DNA of 23,595 nucleotides, taken from Kuafuiihalomonas sp039024635 (GTDB taxonomy: Bacteria > Myxococcota > Kuafuiibacteriia > Kuafuiibacteriales > Kuafuiibacteriaceae). Under the pieces are notes generated by a model, which had not been told where the DNA came from, searched no databases, and was given only the letters and a program-made list of their open reading frames with translations. The DNA lies in NCBI GenBank assembly GCA_039024635.1, contig JBCCQA010000046.1:1-23595 (forward strand). The letters are read 5' to 3'. Below, piece after piece: positions 16,601-23,595 of this stretch; within the stretch, counting starts at the first letter, position 1, and every line of letters begins with the position of its first letter. A program made the translations under genes and the position numbers.

Positions 16601-19131
16601 TCCTGATGCTCGACCTCCATAGCGGCGTTGCATGGGAAATAGACCCCTCGGCGTCCCTGGCCCTCTAGAGTGGCGGGAGCAGGAACCTCATCCAGGGGAC
16701 AGTCCATGAAGCTGTTTCGGGTCACGCTGAGGACTCGGCCACCGCTCCGAACTGTCGTGGTCAGGGGGAGACCGTTCCGATGAGGTAGGCTCCGGCCCAC
16801 GTCGAAGGTGAGGATGGTGTTCGCCTCTTCTTGAAAGGCGTCACCCTCCACGACAGTCTCGACGCGCTCGAAACCGCGGTACTGCTTCTCCAGGCCGTCG
16901 TAGAAGCCGTCTCGATACGTCATCCGAGTTATCTCGTGCAGCCCACTCCCGTCGGAGCTACCGGTGAGCGTTACGTACCGGTCAATAGACGCGACCATGT
17001 TCATGGGAATCGACAACTCGTAGGTCCATTGGTTGCCTTCTCCGCGGGCCCGGGAAGCCTCTTCCGCCGCCGTCGTATAGCTGATCTCTTGCACGCTCCC
17101 GATCCCATTGGTGATTCGGGTGAGGAGATTCGGACGACGCGGGAAGAGCTCGAGATAGCTCACGGCCCCGTCTCCGCTGAACCAAACCACGTCCTCGGAG
17201 CCGTTTCCGTTCATGTCCGCATAGAAGACGGCCACGGCAGCGCCGCGCTCAGGTATCTCGCCCACGATGTCCTCGGAGTCGATGACTCGAAAAGGATCGA
17301 AGCGGCTTCCGTTTCGGTTGATGGCATAGCGTAGATTCGTCTGTCCCACGATGACGATGTCGTCGAGACCGTCGCCGTTCAAGTCTTCCAGGTCCAAACG
17401 AGACAAGTCATTGGCAGAGATGCTGAGCCCGTCAATCGGACGCCATGCGTTGGCGCCTTGACCACTCCAGTTGCCTCGACCGAGGTTGAGACGGTAGCGA
17501 AGCGAGCCATCCTGTCGGATCTCGACCGGGTCACTCAACCCATCACCGTTGATATCGGCAAACTGCACACCCACACCGTTCGTGCCGAAGGGTGCGCCAA
17601 TGGGCATGATGCCGGCATCGACGGTGAACTGGCTACCGCCGTTTCGGTACAGCGTGGTGGTCTGAGATGTCGAGGTGAGCAGATCCACCCGCTTGTCATC
17701 GTCGATATCGATGAAGCGAACATCTGAGAAATCGACGTTCCTAATCCTGGTTACATCCTGGACCGTATTCAACGCCGACCAGTCTCCGTCGCCGCCATTC
17801 TCGAGCCATGTGCCCGTATTCGTCTCCAGTAAATCGGCCCGTCCGTCGCCGTTTACGTCCAGGACCTGGACTTCGCCTCCACCCAGACGGACGGCACTGC
17901 CGGTGCCGATGGCACTGGCAACTGGAGCCGAAAAGTCATGGTCGAATCCGAGCCCTTGGGGCGTGAGTTGATTCATGAAGAATCGGTGAGCCCCTGCCTC
18001 GGTCGTATCAACGACGTCGGGGAGGCCGTCGGCGTTGATGTCAACCAGAGTGGCCCTTCCGTTGGAGAGCGTCACCGATCCCTGGAGCGTCCCCATCTCG
18101 ACGAGAAAGGGTGTGTCACAGTCGGCGCCCACACAGTCGACGCCTAGAGCGGCTGAATAGCCGAACTCATGAACGATGGGATAGAGGCTACCGCCGACCC
18201 GTCCTCCGGTTCCGTATTGCTGCACGCGCGCCAGTCGAGAGAAACCGCCAGCTGCTGAGTCGTCTTCGTAGCTGAGAACGTACTCCCGGATGATGTTGCT
18301 GCCGTTGAGCACCGTCATGGAGCGCAGTCTGTTGACGGTGAGCTCCTCATAGCCGCGACTGGCGTCGGATAGTACGTCCGGCCGCGCCTCGTAGGCCAGG
18401 TCGATGCCGTAGATGTCTCCGTTGCCAAGGCCGTCGTCCACATAGGAGACACCGGTCAGTAAGGGCACGGTGCCGTCGAGACTGCCGTAGGAGTAAGTTA
18501 CGGCATGGTCGTAGACGTCGACGGTCTCCACCAAGTGGTACTCGGCCGTGCCCCCGCCGGGCCGGGTCCGCCGTGCATTCGGGACGAGCATACCGTTGCG
18601 GTCGGCGCCAAAGAAGCTCTGGCTACCATCGGGGTGGTCGGCCACCCAGTAGCCCTCGCCACCGTCTGCCGCGTTCACCCAGCGGTAGCGTACGAAGGTA
18701 CCTTCAAAGCGGGCTCGGTAGACGAGCTCACCGTTGGCGCTCCCGACCTGGACCAACTCCGCTCCACCGACGTCGAACAAGTCCTCGGTCGTATAGTTGG
18801 GGGCTCCCCGAGAGGTCATTCGTCCTACGGAAGAGAGCGACATGGACCAACCGATACCGAGCGGCCCTGAGCTGGCCCCCGAGTTATACCGCAGAGTCAA
18901 ATCTGGGGTCACGCCCGCGAAGCCCTGGGGGACAGTGATGGGCACGGTGTGGATCATGGCGCCCATGTTGGCGTCGAACTCGACGTCGTCACCAACGCCC
19001 TCCAGGGACCCGGGTCCCTCGGGCAGACTGACGCGGTCGTCATCGACTCCGGTTTGAGCGGCGGCGGTCGAGGTCCAGGCCAGGACCGCAGCGAGCGCCG
19101 GTACGAGGAGGTGTCGGGAAGATGGACTCAT
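13207..19131 (-). CDS. Secreted TcB-TcC-like toxin protein (SpvB, VCBS, TcB mid, Rhs core, variable C-terminus)
   Basis: This protein has 1974 residues. A Sec signal peptide (1-25, STAAAQ) is unlike insect-type Tc toxins. Then come: an SpvB-like domain (about 30-330; TVPQGFAGVTPDLTLRYNSG ... GPLGIGWSMSL); six VCBS/FG-GAP-like calcium-loop motifs (about 360-650; DINADGLPDVVD, DVNGDGRADLLE, DINGDGLSDPVE); TcB mid-region motifs (about 667-780; LLTRITNGIGSVQEISY, FYDGLEKQYRGFERVE); Rhs/YD repeats (about 860-1690); and the Rhs core end (about 1700-1812; HTDHLGTHVA, YGFTGLERDATTGFIHAKYR, GRWDRFDP, SDPTGLEG). The last 162 residues are Lys-rich and unrecognised. In known Tc toxins the B-C cocoon encloses a C-terminal toxic domain and docks on TcA. 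AAGGAAA 4 bases before the ATG supports the start. Family assignment is firm; a toxin role is inferred. Confidence 0.88.
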   Translation of the reverse strand: MSPSSRHLLVPALAAVLAWTSTAAAQTGVDDDRVSLPEGPGSLEGVGDDVEFDANMGAMIHTVPITVPQGFAGVTPDLTLRYNSGASSGPLGIGWSMSLSSVGRMTSRGAPNYTTEDLFDVGGAELVQVGSANGELVYRARFEGTFVRYRWVNAADGGEGYWVADHPDGSQSFFGADRNGMLVPNARRTRPGGGTAEYHLVETVDVYDHAVTYSYGSLDGTVPLLTGVSYVDDGLGNGDIYGIDLAYEARPDVLSDASRGYEELTVNRLRSMTVLNGSNIIREYVLSYEDDSAAGGFSRLARVQQYGTGGRVGGSLYPIVHEFGYSAALGVDCVGADCDTPFLVEMGTLQGSVTLSNGRATLVDINADGLPDVVDTTEAGAHRFFMNQLTPQGLGFDHDFSAPVASAIGTGSAVRLGGGEVQVLDVNGDGRADLLETNTGTWLENGGDGDWSALNTVQDVTRIRNVDFSDVRFIDIDDDKRVDLLTSTSQTTTLYRNGGSQFTVDAGIMPIGAPFGTNGVGVQFADINGDGLSDPVEIRQDGSLRYRLNLGRGNWSGQGANAWRPIDGLSISANDLSRLDLEDLNGDGLDDIVIVGQTNLRYAINRNGSRFDPFRVIDSEDIVGEIPERGAAVAVFYADMNGNGSEDVVWFSGDGAVSYLELFPRRPNLLTRITNGIGSVQEISYTTAAEEASRARGEGNQWTYELSIPMNMVASIDRYVTLTGSSDGSGLHEITRMTYRDGFYDGLEKQYRGFERVETVVEGDAFQEEANTILTFDVGRSLPHRNGLPLTTTVRSGGRVLSVTRNSFMDCPLDEVPAPATLEGQGRRGVYFPCNAAMEVEHQEGLTRTSEWKTVRTEMDYDGYGNVRLESELGVVSVSGDELYTETSYAAPSAERWLIRLPFRERVYDNPNNTDFAETLTYYDGDDFQGLPLGQATAGFVSRRTLKVDEGGTILNEVRSEGDSDGNTVTAIDPNGSISDVNTHRRSYVYDESGIFLLSTSLHNVDDVGQPYFLRRETGWERSFQRVSEATEWFIVRGAAEETSRDSSFYRYDEFGRLASQTAPGDMQDRPASTFTYELGADRTRIRARTRTTQNGPLDQEHLTCMDGRGRIYQNRRRIQDGRYQISGFRAYNARGVPVQVWQSYVSPTGDCEASAPSAVLSTTNRYDALGRSIEVTQPGAGVYGEDISSRIVYLPLARLSYDEEDTNSNGTRFETPTIMTTDGLGRTISIERSIRRDGNIVRSGNALHYDSTGTFSGYTTSDGKRHLLSTDLIGRTIGVSNPNLGSITYVYDDAGNIVSITDGRGVTQTRVYDGQNRIKERFDEADRAATLVTWFYDFLPDGCDRTECTNLAGSVAMISYPIRLLDDSIIPSSDRFGYDVQRREVLAGRRLGTLADLVNRRTFDHRDRLTSITYPDGTLLEQVFDGTDRLVSVPGYVDSLTYEDRGLLDGVSFANQASVQYGFDDLERLATMRHLDGSGAVFHDVTIIMDRADNILSVADSTMTPVDLSQSLVLDDWYRVMSADYGDSSESFQMDLTDRITQFRDTALAYSPQQSLTVTSAGVLPMAYDGGGNMESRADTDYVRDELGRIRTISRGGAIVGAHAYSDNDRVVQVSSDGTLVLYGFDEYEVRDGIGTMFVDVNNERVVRREGVELGAVVYGDGNGNMIVDAGDALTGGSRLPVLHVLAAAAARLLFENEDELAFIHTDHLGTHVAATDAGGAVRGNQAFNQHGSPRASDGYVGTYGFTGLERDATTGFIHAKYRELDSLTGRWDRFDPKFVSLGPADMASLGEATTGYAYVANNPGTGSDPTGLEGFFGKIFNKIFGKSNGNQVVIKIQSNNKPKANNAQANQKRKKELSRLGNKLQNSGTVYLGQQGPTRTSLIEANSFQASRKMPSALVKDAGKPKGVNQRRFAKADAKFKNELDFFDKSSKAGIASILDDIEHEKLISHPDVKNENYQEKFTTIMSFYIDQ

Positions 19132-19134
19132 AGC

Positions 19135-19141
19135 TTTCCTT
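19135..19141 (-). promoter_or_regulatory. Ribosome binding site of the Tc-like gene
   Basis: On the minus strand AAGGAAA (19141 to 19135) lies 3-4 bases plus GCT upstream of the ATG at 19131. It is the best ribosome site in the window and fixes the start that yields the Sec signal peptide. Confidence 0.65.
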
Positions 19142-19210
19142 CAGCCGCCTTCCACGGCGATAAGCCGACAAGTTGGACGATGAGCTCAGAATGCGGGGGC
19201 GATGAGACGG

Positions 19211-19274
19211 GCTCCGGCCACGGAGCTCTAGAACGGACCGAGGCCCGCCCGAACTCGTGCACCGGGCGAGCCTC
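19211..19274 (-). terminator. Two hairpins between the Cys-rich lipoprotein gene and the Tc-like gene
   Basis: The first hairpin met by minus-strand transcription pairs 19263-19274 with 19240-19251 (11 of 12 positions, 11-base loop). The second pairs 19211-19216 with 19221-19226 (GCTCCG/CGGAGC, 4-base loop). Neither has a U-tract. In the 162-base gap they may attenuate transcription between the two genes, or end the upstream operon. Confidence 0.4.
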
Positions 19275-19293
19275 ACGATTTGCAGCAACGAGA

Positions 19294-22200
19294 CTAGTAC
19301 AGGCGTAGAGCCCGGGGGTTGCCACCAGCATCGCGGAAGCAGGGTCCGCCACTGCTGCACGCCGTGGTCGAGGTGGTCAGTGGAACACGGACCATTGGAA
19401 CCTGGGGTACGACGCCCACGAGCTCGATGGCCTGGGGGGCTCCTCCCGTGATCGCTCCGCTGCCGGTCAGCCCGCTTGGGTCTCCGGTACTCGAGGCGAA
19501 CTCGCCGCACATCCAGTAGCCTCTGCGGCCACCTCCGAACGCCTCATCCTCGACGGGGGCATGCAGAGCGCAGAAGCCGTTTTCTTCGCAGCCGTAGTCC
19601 GCGAGCTGCCGTCCCGTGAGATTGGTGCGCGCCGGCGTATCCATGCCACCCACATGCAGCTTGCGATCGTCTCTGCGAAGCCGGGTCGGACACGATACTT
19701 CGCAGTCCGCACCGGCATAGTTCACGCTGCACGAACAAATCAGCTTGCCGAAGTCGCCGCGGTTGGCCGCCGTTAGAACGGACTCGAAGTTGGTCAAGAA
19801 TCCGGGACAGAACCGACTGAACCCCTGATCAACCTCTGGAGAGCCAATCGGCGTGCCCACGATGGTGTCATTCGATTCGTCGATACAGCCTCGTTCGTAG
19901 GGCCCCGGCGACTGCAGAAAGCGTCGGGCGACGAAACCTACTTGATCCGTGCTCACCTCCGCGCGGTTGGCGTATCGACAGGAAATGACCGGCACGTCGG
20001 GCTGGTTCGTCTCCTCGCTCTGAGACAGGGACTCGACGCAACCGGCCTCGCCGTTGCACGAGACGGCTCCGCAGTCGTTGAAGTCATAGGCGGTGTCCAA
20101 AACACCCGGCTCGCTGAGCAGGTCAGAGGCGATCCGGTTCTTGGCTGCCCCTAAAGAGATGCGAGCACACTGAAATTGACTATGGTGCGTCATGCCCAGC
20201 CACGGCTCATCGTCCAGTGGAAGCTGGCCGGCATCGCGCAAGGAGCAAAGATCGTGGTCCTCGACGTCGTCGCCGTCCACCGACATCCCCGTGCCGACCG
20301 GAGCCTCCAAGGCGCAGGTCCCGGTCTCCTGCCCGCAGCTGAACTGACCAAAGTCTCCTCCGAGTCGACCCACGGCGTCACCTACGTCGTAGTCGCCTCG
20401 GCGCCGCCGAGTACAGGAGGTCCAGTAGCCGTCCCGTCCCACTGTATAGGTCAGTGGAAACTCCATCTCGCATCGCGAGCGCTCAGAGACCACGTAGGTC
20501 CCTGGAGCGCTGCGAACGCCAGGCTCATAGCCGCTCGTGTGGAGCTCCAAGAAGTACGAAACCGCTCCGAAGAGCACGTCTTCGTCCTGGACGGAAACGC
20601 CCACGACATCGCTTCGCTGAGCCGGCTGAACCTCCTCCACGTCCTCTACGCCATTGGCGTTGAAGTCTCCTTCGAAGCTCACGCACGCCTTGGTCAAAGC
20701 GTTGAGCTCGGATGCCGCAAGCTTCCTATCCGCGAAAGCCGGATACTTGGTGTTGTCGAGCATCAGTGTATTGTCGTTCTCCAGCTCGTCGTTCTCGAAC
20801 ATCGTGACGGTCGTAAGCCCGTTCGGACAGGCGTCGGCTGCGGATGTACTCGGCGCCCAATCCACGATTGCATCCCCACACAAACCAACGTTTCGCGACT
20901 GTCCGTACTCGTTCACGAGACGGACACGATCCACTGTACGTCGAGCACATCGGAAGTTGGCCAAGGTCGCCAAGTCCGGCCCTCCTTGGGGCGGGTTGGA
21001 GGCGGCGTCGTATACCAGCTCGGCCGACTCTGCGATCCAACCGTCCGCGTCATTGTCGCAAATGGCCGGGAGGGCGTTCACACCCAGCGGCCGGTAGTAG
21101 TCGTCCAGTGTCTCGCAGAAGCACTGCGCGAAGGGATCACGCCAAGGCCATATCCTGTCGGACTCCCCGGGATCATCGCCACAGGTCACGCTGCAAGAGG
21201 TGCACTGACTTGGGTTCATGGGTCCGCCGACCGGGCCCGCAGTACCGTCCGGACAGGGACGCACTCGACAACGCAGCTCGCTGCCGTCCGTGACGTCGGC
21301 GCAGAACACCTCTTCCTCACAGGCACACTGGCCATCGACCTGAGCTCCGAAGATGCGGCCTTCTCCACAGCTAAGAGTTCCGCATGAGACACACTGACCG
21401 TTGACGTCGATGGCTTGTCCGTCTGGACAGCGCTGACGGCACTGTGGTGTGCTACCGGCCTGCGGATAGAAGCAGAATTGACCGTCGAAGCAGACCGATT
21501 CTCCGCAAGCTCGAGCCGGCTCGCACTGTCCTGTCCTTGGATTGACCGACGTTCCGGCTTGGCAGGCTCCACAAGCGGCACCTCCCTCGAGCGTCACGCA
21601 ATCGCGCCCGCGCATGGCGCAATCGGTGGAGATGGAGCCGGGCACTCCTTCGACACAAGTACCGGTGGGGTCCAGCATGCAAATCCCGCCCATGTCCACG
21701 TAGCCGGGCTCACAACCCAAGCATAGGGCGTCGTCCTCCAGTCTGGCGCCAGGCATACAGTCGCGCCGGTCCACTGCGCAGCCGAGAGAGCCACAGGTCT
21801 GGACGCACTGCCCTCCCATGGCAGCATCTACGCAGACCTGATTGTCTCGAGCACACTGTTGTCCGGTCGCAGTCGGCTCGCCGCTGCCGTCCAGGCATGG
21901 CTCCCCTTGCTCGGCGCAGGCGGCGCCATCCCAGTAAAAGCCGGGAACGCAGGACTCGGGTACGCAGATCGCATCACCCCCGAAGTTTCCTTCCAGATCG
22001 GCCTCGCAGAGCTGGTTGGGTAGGCAGTCGAGCTGACTGCAATCGATCGAAGCTCGACACACGAGCTGGTTCATGTCGCAAACCAGATCCCCTGCGCACT
22101 GCGCGCTTGCCGTACAGCCGCAGGTTTCTGGCTTCTCGGTCTCCGGGCACGCCACGCAGTCCATCCCCCCGCAGTAGTTATCGCCCTGGCAGGCATCCTC

Positions 22201-22848
22201 ACCGTCACAAGGACAGCCGGGTACGTCCGACGCACACGTACGACAGGTATTCGTACCATCACAGTAGACGTCTCCACCCAAGCACTCACCCGCCACATCG
22301 CAGGGGCAATCCACGGTTCCGTCGGTACAACTCGCGTCGACACAGGTCCCTTGCCGGCAGCTCAAGCTGCCATCGCAGACCTCTCCGGACCCACAGGGAC
22401 AGTTCTCCGATCCAGGCGTGCACTGGGTACAAAGACCGTCACCGCAGACTCCACCGGCGTCACAGGTTCCATTAAGTCGGCAAATGCACCCCAGGGCACC
22501 ACGAGCACAGTCTACGCAGACCTCACCCACACACTCACCCGAGGTGCAGCTACCATCCACACAGGCACAACCCACCTGACCCGAATCACAAGCAGTGCAG
22601 AGCCCTTCACGGCATTGAGTCCTCCCCTCGGCGAGGTAGTTCGAGTCCGCCACACAAGCGGCACTCTCGGTGCAGGTTTGGCAGAATCCCTCCAGACAGA
22701 CCTGGCCACCCGTCTCACAGTCAGTTGACCTGTCGCAGGGCGCCCCGAGCGGATCGGTACCGCCTCCGCAGGCGGCGATGAGGAAACCGCTCGCCACCGT
22801 CAACGCCAGCCACAAGGCTCGACTCAGGTTATCGTTGATCGTTCTCAT
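19294..22848 (-). CDS. Large Cys-rich lipoprotein between Tc-like genes
   Basis: This protein has 1184 residues. The lipoprotein signal ends FLIAAC with lipidated Cys27 followed by GGG. Residues about 37-570 hold dozens of Cys in EGF/Dickkopf-like short repeats (CxxGxCxxC, CPCDGEDACQG and similar), expected to form many disulfides outside the cytoplasm. The second half is less Cys-dense and includes two calcium-loop-like motifs, DNDADGWIAESAE (about 597) and DFNANGVEDVEE (about 728). I recognise no enzymatic motif. The ATG at 22848 has GAGG four bases upstream, and the gene starts 15 bases after the TcA-like stop, so the two are probably co-transcribed. It may be a surface scaffold, anchor or receptor for the Tc-like proteins; that is an inference from position only. 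Confidence 0.8.
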   Translation of the reverse strand: MRTINDNLSRALWLALTVASGFLIAACGGGTDPLGAPCDRSTDCETGGQVCLEGFCQTCTESAACVADSNYLAEGRTQCREGLCTACDSGQVGCACVDGSCTSGECVGEVCVDCARGALGCICRLNGTCDAGGVCGDGLCTQCTPGSENCPCGSGEVCDGSLSCRQGTCVDASCTDGTVDCPCDVAGECLGGDVYCDGTNTCRTCASDVPGCPCDGEDACQGDNYCGGMDCVACPETEKPETCGCTASAQCAGDLVCDMNQLVCRASIDCSQLDCLPNQLCEADLEGNFGGDAICVPESCVPGFYWDGAACAEQGEPCLDGSGEPTATGQQCARDNQVCVDAAMGGQCVQTCGSLGCAVDRRDCMPGARLEDDALCLGCEPGYVDMGGICMLDPTGTCVEGVPGSISTDCAMRGRDCVTLEGGAACGACQAGTSVNPRTGQCEPARACGESVCFDGQFCFYPQAGSTPQCRQRCPDGQAIDVNGQCVSCGTLSCGEGRIFGAQVDGQCACEEEVFCADVTDGSELRCRVRPCPDGTAGPVGGPMNPSQCTSCSVTCGDDPGESDRIWPWRDPFAQCFCETLDDYYRPLGVNALPAICDNDADGWIAESAELVYDAASNPPQGGPDLATLANFRCARRTVDRVRLVNEYGQSRNVGLCGDAIVDWAPSTSAADACPNGLTTVTMFENDELENDNTLMLDNTKYPAFADRKLAASELNALTKACVSFEGDFNANGVEDVEEVQPAQRSDVVGVSVQDEDVLFGAVSYFLELHTSGYEPGVRSAPGTYVVSERSRCEMEFPLTYTVGRDGYWTSCTRRRRGDYDVGDAVGRLGGDFGQFSCGQETGTCALEAPVGTGMSVDGDDVEDHDLCSLRDAGQLPLDDEPWLGMTHHSQFQCARISLGAAKNRIASDLLSEPGVLDTAYDFNDCGAVSCNGEAGCVESLSQSEETNQPDVPVISCRYANRAEVSTDQVGFVARRFLQSPGPYERGCIDESNDTIVGTPIGSPEVDQGFSRFCPGFLTNFESVLTAANRGDFGKLICSCSVNYAGADCEVSCPTRLRRDDRKLHVGGMDTPARTNLTGRQLADYGCEENGFCALHAPVEDEAFGGGRRGYWMCGEFASSTGDPSGLTGSGAITGGAPQAIELVGVVPQVPMVRVPLTTSTTACSSGGPCFRDAGGNPRALRLY

Positions 22849-22863
22849 GGTGCCTCGGCTCGC

Positions 22864-23595
22864 TCAGTACACCGTGAAGTCGGTGTAGAAGATGTACAGC
22901 TTGATGTCGGTCAGCTGATCGAAGTTGATGTCCAGGTTTGCTTCTTCGTCTCGCTGGTTGAAGATGAGTTCCCAAGTGTCATTGATCAGCGGTAGATCTC
23001 TCAGTCTGAAGCTTCGGTAGACGCCAGGCTCCTGGGTGAACTCCCGGATGGAGTTGAAGTAGGGGTTGATGACCGCCGTTCGCTGGGGGAAGCGGTAGAA
23101 GAGTTGACCGCCGTCCACGGTATCCACCGTGGAGGTGCCTCGCTGACGTAGGTAGACGCGACCCACGAAGTCACCGATGTCGTTCCCTTCGACGTTGGCC
23201 TCTACGTAGAAGATTTTGTGGTTTCGGGTGAGCGGCGAAACGCTCTGCAGCCGGGTCGAGAAGGGCACCGTCAGGTAGCCATCGGAGTTGAGATACTGCG
23301 GATCTCGGAGCAGGTCTCGCATGATAGCCGCCCTAGAGTTGACGCCGAGCGGCTTTCCGTTGCTTCCGACCCGGGGGATGTCGAACAAATCGTCTCTCAA
23401 CGAAATCTGGATGACCCGAGTATCCGGGTTGCCGTAGACCTCTTCAAATGACAAAAAATCATTTCGGATCTCCGTGATGTAGTTCTCCAGGTTGAAGTCT
23501 CCAGCCGAGACCATTCGGGTGAGAAAGAGCTGATCCCGGGCCGCGTAGCTCTGGCTCGTATAGTACTCGTAGACGAGCGTCAGCCGGTACGCCTC
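22864..23595 (-). CDS. C-terminal end of a Tc-toxin A-like protein (5' partial)
   Basis: The frame is open through the right edge, so only the last 243 residues are seen. The Met at 23514 is internal, because the preceding 27 codons (EAYRLTLVYEYYTSQSYAARD...) read on without a stop. The segment resembles, from memory, the C-terminal region of TcA-like proteins that binds TcB: RMVSAGDFNLENYITEIRN, SLRDDLFDIPRV, YLTVPFSTRL, SPLTRNHKIFYVEANVEG, GRVYLRQRGTS, RTAVINPYFNS, WELIFNQRDEEANLDINFDQ and a final LTDIKLYIFYTDFT beta strand. TcA forms the pentameric receptor-binding and membrane-translocation channel in known toxin complexes. Its position directly ahead of the Cys-rich lipoprotein and the TcB-TcC-like gene strengthens the call. 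Confidence 0.72.
   Translation of the reverse strand, partial: EAYRLTLVYEYYTSQSYAARDQLFLTRMVSAGDFNLENYITEIRNDFLSFEEVYGNPDTRVIQISLRDDLFDIPRVGSNGKPLGVNSRAAIMRDLLRDPQYLNSDGYLTVPFSTRLQSVSPLTRNHKIFYVEANVEGNDIGDFVGRVYLRQRGTSTVDTVDGGQLFYRFPQRTAVINPYFNSIREFTQEPGVYRSFRLRDLPLINDTWELIFNQRDEEANLDINFDQLTDIKLYIFYTDFTVY

Noticed and set aside
15132..17334. Several 90-170-codon frames opposite the Rhs region, considered as possible immunity genes
   Set aside because: They lie inside the toxin gene on the opposite strand, lack good ribosome sites, and are not located after the toxin tip where immunity genes sit.
14040..19131. Rhs/YD and VCBS repeats considered as a DNA repeat array
   Set aside because: The periodicity is at protein level only and degenerate at DNA level; it is explained by the domain families.
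20176..21387. A 403-codon plus-strand open frame inside the Cys-rich lipoprotein gene
   Set aside because: It is fully antisense to a frame with a clear lipoprotein signal and ordered Cys repeats. Its own translation has no domain pattern, and long antisense frames are common in GC-rich DNA.

Overview
The window suggests a GC-rich Gram-negative predatory or soil bacterium of the Myxococcota type. This is an inference from gene content, not from any marker gene. The clues are Cys-rich and multi-Kazal outer-surface lipoproteins, a fused TonB/TonB-dependent receptor, a very large secreted SpvB/Rhs protein, a beta-propeller histidine kinase and frequent TTG/GTG starts. No RNA genes, insertion sequences, CRISPR arrays or phage cores were seen. 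No gene-free stretch exceeds 300 bases.

Left part (1-6907), metal handling and metabolism: the end of an unrecognised gene closes with a good intrinsic terminator. It is followed by a TonB-dependent receptor that carries its own TonB-like domain. Convergent to the receptor is a 10-TM putative heavy-metal/manganese transporter. The 93-bp divergent gap upstream of the transporter holds a Fur-box-like palindrome. On the other side of that gap lies a two-gene unit with an ATGA overlap: an S41-family peptidase and a delta3,delta2-enoyl-CoA-isomerase-like crotonase. A small four-helix membrane protein faces them on the minus strand.

Middle (7153-11846): a two-component sensor kinase (beta-propeller, Y_Y_Y, TM, GAF-like, HisKA_3, HATPase) is split into two frames by one extra C in a C6 run near 8036-8041. 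No response regulator is adjacent. Next is a lipoprotein with six Kazal-type protease-inhibitor domains, three of them in an exact 117-bp tandem period.

Right part (11849-23595), all on the minus strand and read from right to left: the C-terminal end of a Tc-toxin A-like protein, a 1184-residue Cys-rich lipoprotein, a 1974-residue TcB-TcC-like protein (Sec signal, SpvB domain, VCBS repeats, TcB mid domains, Rhs core and an AT-richer unknown C-terminal domain), and a secreted tail-fibre-like protein. I read the first three as one Tc-like (toxin complex) locus. It is unusual because the B/C part has a Sec signal peptide and because a large outer-membrane-type lipoprotein sits between the A and BC genes. 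No candidate immunity gene is visible next to the C-terminal domain. This locus is the most interesting content of the window.
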